Assembly (NCBI GenBank): GCA_024138025.1
Contig: JAMXBD010001199.1
Coordinates: 62,001 to 126,000, forward strand
Origin: Combretum micranthum
Lineage: Eukaryota; Streptophyta; Magnoliopsida; Myrtales; Combretaceae
Direction: 5' to 3'
Length of the DNA: 64,000 nt
Under the pieces are notes generated by a model that saw nothing but the letters and a program-made list of their open reading frames with translations, was not told where the DNA came from and ran no database searches. This document shows, one piece after another, positions 60,882-64,000 of the stretch (its first letter is position 1; each line of letters opens with the position of its first letter). The position numbers were made by a program, and so were the translations under genes.

Positions 60882-62310
60882 ATTTTTTTTATCTCAAGCA
60901 AATAATTAAGAACAAAGAAATCCGTCCTTAATTACACTTGAAACTTCGATGGAAATTCATATCATATAATAGTATTCGATTTCAATTCCAAACATAGTAA
61001 CTTCAAACCTTGTGTGTCTTTCGCTACTGTACATGTATTAACATACCATAAGTAAAATTCTAAAATTAATCTAGATAAGTCAAATTTTACCCTACCATTT
61101 AATAACAGCTTCTAAAGTTACAAAATATAAACACAATGTCAAACAGAGCAAAAGAGATCCAGTTACACTTCAACCACCTATTTAAGAGAATATAGTTTTT
61201 TCAACCATTTCTCCAAGAACACTAATCAAAAGTGAAAGTCTTGTGCATCCATTTTTCCCTTGGATTTTCTTCCTTAAATCCTTTCAAAATTTTCAATTCC
61301 TTTCTCCTTTTTTTTCAGAGGGAAAGGTTTTTGCATCCATCATTTCCTTTTCTCTGGACAGGTCTTTGCCTGCTTCTTTTAAGCTCTTTCCCTCTCTCAT
61401 CTTTCTTTTTTTCTCTTTTTCCAGCTTTTGTTTCAGTGGAGTCAAACTTCACTCTTTTGAGGGACCAAAGCCGCCCATACTAACTAAGCTTTTTGTATTA
61501 TCCTTTAAAGCATATCAACTAATCAAATGATTTTCAAAGAGATCATCAAGGGAATCACAAGTGAATAATTTATTTTTCCCTTTCATAAAGATTAAACGGG
61601 CTCTCAAAATTCTTGAAATAAAAATATACAACCTAATAAGTTTATAAACATAACCAATTAATTTTTAGTAAGGATTTTGATCCACTTCTAAACTCTAAAT
61701 TCCACTATTAAATAGCAAGTAAATTTTGTCTCACCTAGATTTTATCATACAATTTCAACTAGGTATGCTAAATTCACAGTAGGTGAGTAAAAAATAAAGT
61801 TTCTTTTAATTTTGTAATGCTAAACTCAATAAAGAAGTAATGAAAAAAATTTCAAGATTTCAAAAATTCTTCACAATAAGTAGGGGACTTTTGAATACAA
61901 GTGCATAATTCATTAAAGTACAAAATAAGACCACTTAACTTAATCTTTCTAAATTATCCCTTTCCCATACTTAAAATGAGATATGGCCCTCAATGTCTAT
62001 GAAAGCAGATAAAGCCCAAGAAGGAATAAAAAGAAAGAAAATAAAAAGAAAAAGGAACTGAGACTTTCCCGGTTTGAGATATTCAACAAAACTAAGTAAT
62101 GAAGAAGTCATTCAAGTAGAGCTCTTGTAGCATTAAGTTGTACATATGAGAACCCAACTGAAGTTCATGCTTAAAACTGTTGTAGGGATTAGCTCTTCCC
62201 CACAATTTTGACGGTTTAGCACGTGCACCTACAAAAATATAAAGCAAAAAATAAAGATAGCGATGAAAAAACTAAGAAAAGGGTCTAAACATACCTATAT
62301 CATACATGTG

Positions 62311-62350
62311 TTGCCTCCCATGAAGTGCTTTATTTAACGTCGATTGCTCG
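62311..62350 (-). other. Conserved 3' motif shared with element K
   Basis: The minus strand reads CGAGCAATCGACGTTAAATA then AAGCACTTCATGGGAGGCAA. The same ordered words as 27,219-27,260 occur downstream of an unrelated reading frame. Confidence 0.7.
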
Positions 62351-62493
62351 ACGTTAACCATTCCACCTGGATCCCATGGGAATATGTCCCACTCTCATAT
62401 TGCTAAAGTTAACTCAATGAATGGAGAGAAATTGATATCCTCGGTATCAATCCCATGTTCAATCTTTCCAAATATCTCTTCTTCTGGAGTAAA

Positions 62494-63190
62494 TCAAGGA
62501 ATGCCCTCTAGATTCGTGTTCACATGGATTAGAGCACTAGGGGAAGAATTAAGATATAACACATTAGTCTCTTCATATTCATCTCTTTCCTTAATAGACT
62601 CCAGCCCATTTTCGTGACTGTTCAGATCTACCCTATGTTCTACAGATTCATTTTCCTTCTCCACCAAATTGTCATTCACTTTTATAAACTCCTCAAATTG
62701 TATATCTGGATCATATTCTCCTGATACATTAAAAGGACTTGAAATTATCTTTTTATTTACTCTCTCATGTCTCCCAAGAGTTTCTAAAGATTTAATTAAG
62801 CTAGATCCCCACTCTTGAGATGGTTCTAGAAAAGTAGCCAATTCTTCTAAGCTTATGAGTTTGTAAAGAATAGGAGCACAAGATTGCCATGATTCCACTT
62901 CAAAGAGTGCTTGCAACGTCCTAACAAACGAGTCTAAATTATTATATCTTGAATCAAATGATCCTTTCCAAAATAGATTTTTTCTGAGGATCTTTTTATG
63001 CATGGCCCAAGGAGGAAGATGATGTGGTCAATGAAACTGGAGTATGGTCATAATGTGAGTGTTGAGAAAAATGTAGGACAACTCTCTCACCTTGACATTC
63101 AAAAGTCCAATGTCTACTACCCCACTCCCTATAAGTCATATCACCGATAGTCATAGGGTTGGTATCTACAAAATCTTGATAAGGAGCCAT
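62494..63190 (-). pseudogene. Element D reading frame of unknown function, one frameshift
   Basis: Two overlapping minus-strand ORFs, 63,190-62,996 (64 codons) and 63,003-62,494 (169 codons), join across one frame change near 63,000, giving roughly 230 residues. The first carries TNPMTIGDMTYREWGSRHW; the second SFDSRYNNLDSFVRTLQAL, then APILYKLISLEELATFLEP and an acidic tail. There is no zinc knuckle, protease or RT motif. It sits where gag would begin, just inside the primer site. I do not recognise a named domain. A structural protein specific to a non-autonomous Athila-like lineage is possible but inferred. Confidence 0.6.
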
Positions 63191-63436
63191 AGGGAAGAAT
63201 GAATTTGTATAAAATGAGGTAGAGAGATAATAATATGGATTAGGACATTAATAATACTCATGATCACCTCCACAATACAAACACCTTAATTCCATACGAT
63301 TCATAGTTAACACTGTCAAGAAAACTCAAGAACACATTCAATAAAGCAAATAACCCCCAATATATATATATATATATTAATATATATTAACAAAATTTAA
63401 CTAAACTAGTAAACTTTAGGCATTCTTAATATTGCT

Positions 63437-63457
63437 AGGCCCTCGGCAATGGTGCTA
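63437..63457 (-). other. Degenerate primer-binding site of element D
   Basis: The minus strand reads TAGCACCATTGCCGAGGGCC seven bases inside the 5' LTR. This is the tRNA-Asp-type Athila site with a few changes. Confidence 0.75.
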
Positions 63458-64000
63458 AAAACTTGGTGTATATTTTCTAATCGCAATCAATCAAATTAAA
63501 TTAAAACCCTATTTTTATTATACGACTAATCATAGGTAAGTGTACTTATCAATTGTAGTACCAGTGTAAGCACAGGAGTCGTTCCACCAAGATCTATAAC
63601 TACTAATACTCACCCTAATTCTACTATTTAGCTTGTCTAATTCGAGTTATCTTAATTAATTAACCCTAGCAAAAGTGAGTGTCAATGCTTCTAAGAATAT
63701 CATATCACAAGACTATCCCTAATCTTGATTTACCATTAACCTTATTTCCAATTCCTTATAAAACATTCATTAATGGATTGTTTAAGTTCTTGAACTACAG
63801 GAAACCTAGATTCATCGATCTCTCTTTCAAGATAATTGAATATTTGAATGCTAATCCTATATGTCTAATGGAAATTTCTTCTATCATTATATTCGTACAA
63901 AATTGCTTTAGAGTTCATGATTCCTAAAAAAAGATAAAGTCTTTATGTAGAAAATTCATACAATATATGTCTAGACTTACATTCAAATTGCTTTATTCAT

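Larger units (their letters stand above)
59455..64000 (-). mobile_element. Athila-like element D, pol-less; 5' LTR cut by window end
   Basis: The 3' LTR is 59,455-60,864 (1,410 bp). On the minus strand it starts TGATAAGTGTC and ends CCACATCA. The 5' LTR starts at 63,464 and is present to the window edge. The two align from the start through at least AATGCTTCTAAGAATATCAT (59,700 and 63,685) and GTCTTTATGTAGAAA near 59,940/63,940. The primer site is at 63,437-63,457 and a purine tract at rc of 60,865-60,881. The internal region is only about 2.6 kb: one broken reading frame, a C/T-rich (plus strand) block at 61,240-61,440, and the 62,311-62,350 motif. The candidate TSD on the left is TAGAA (59,450-59,454); its partner is outside the window. 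It is inserted in LTR J. Confidence 0.88.

Noticed and set aside
61232..61530. Two overlapping plus-strand ORFs rich in Phe, Ser and Leu
   Set aside because: Antisense to the purine-rich internal part of element D; low complexity.
1..64000. CRISPR arrays, operons, prophage or other prokaryotic systems
   Set aside because: Introns, plant retrotransposons, MITEs and a plant receptor kinase show this is plant nuclear DNA; no spaced short repeats of that kind are present.

Overview
The window is nuclear DNA of a flowering plant, most likely a eudicot. It is AT-rich, has GT-AG introns, carries Athila-like Ty3/gypsy and Ty1/copia retrotransposons plus MITEs, and holds one plant-type LRR receptor-like kinase gene. 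I cannot name the species. I see no rRNA, intact tRNA, CRISPR array or prokaryotic feature.

Layout. 1-2.9 kb: decayed Ty3/gypsy pol on the + strand. 3.9-5.4 kb: solo LTR A0. 6.25-21.9 kb: four-level nest of solo LTRs in alternating orientation (A1 contains B0, which contains B1, which contains B2); B0, B1 and B2 belong to one family with 4.3-5.0 kb LTRs. 22-27.9 kb: Athila-like element K with gag but no pol, with solo LTR A2 inserted in its gag. 27.9-31.1 kb: AT-rich intergenic DNA. 31.1-34.3 kb: copia-type solo LTR G containing solo LTR F. 35.9-43.3 kb: solo LTR C2 containing an opposite-strand copy (C1), a foldback MITE, and solo LTR A3, which itself contains copia solo LTR H. 45.6-46.2 kb: a tiny retroposon footprint and a candidate MITE. 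46.2-52 kb: the only host protein gene I recognise, a catalytically inactive LRR receptor-like kinase of the At3g03770 type (+ strand, seven coding exons). 53.7 kb to the end: an LTR fragment (J) split by two minus-strand elements, the gag-only copia element E (both LTRs, Harbinger-type MITE inside) and the pol-less Athila-like element D (3' LTR complete, 5' LTR cut by the window edge).

Most boundaries rest on TG...CA ends and 5-bp target-site duplications (TSDs) read directly from the sequence, checked by whether net LTR lengths agree within a family after inserts are removed. Insertion order follows from the nesting: A1 before B0 before B1 before B2; C2 before C1, MITE and A3; A3 before H; G before F; J before E and D.

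The host gene is the one place with selected coding capacity. Everything around it is a graveyard dominated by solo LTRs and pol-less elements, with coding remnants broken mainly by C-to-T and G-to-A changes. That suggests a long-methylated, non-expressed domain next to a gene. No new enzymatic system is evident. The most unusual structures are the same-family alternating-strand nest, family-specific clusters of short palindromic words inside the LTRs, and a 3' motif shared by two otherwise different pol-less elements.
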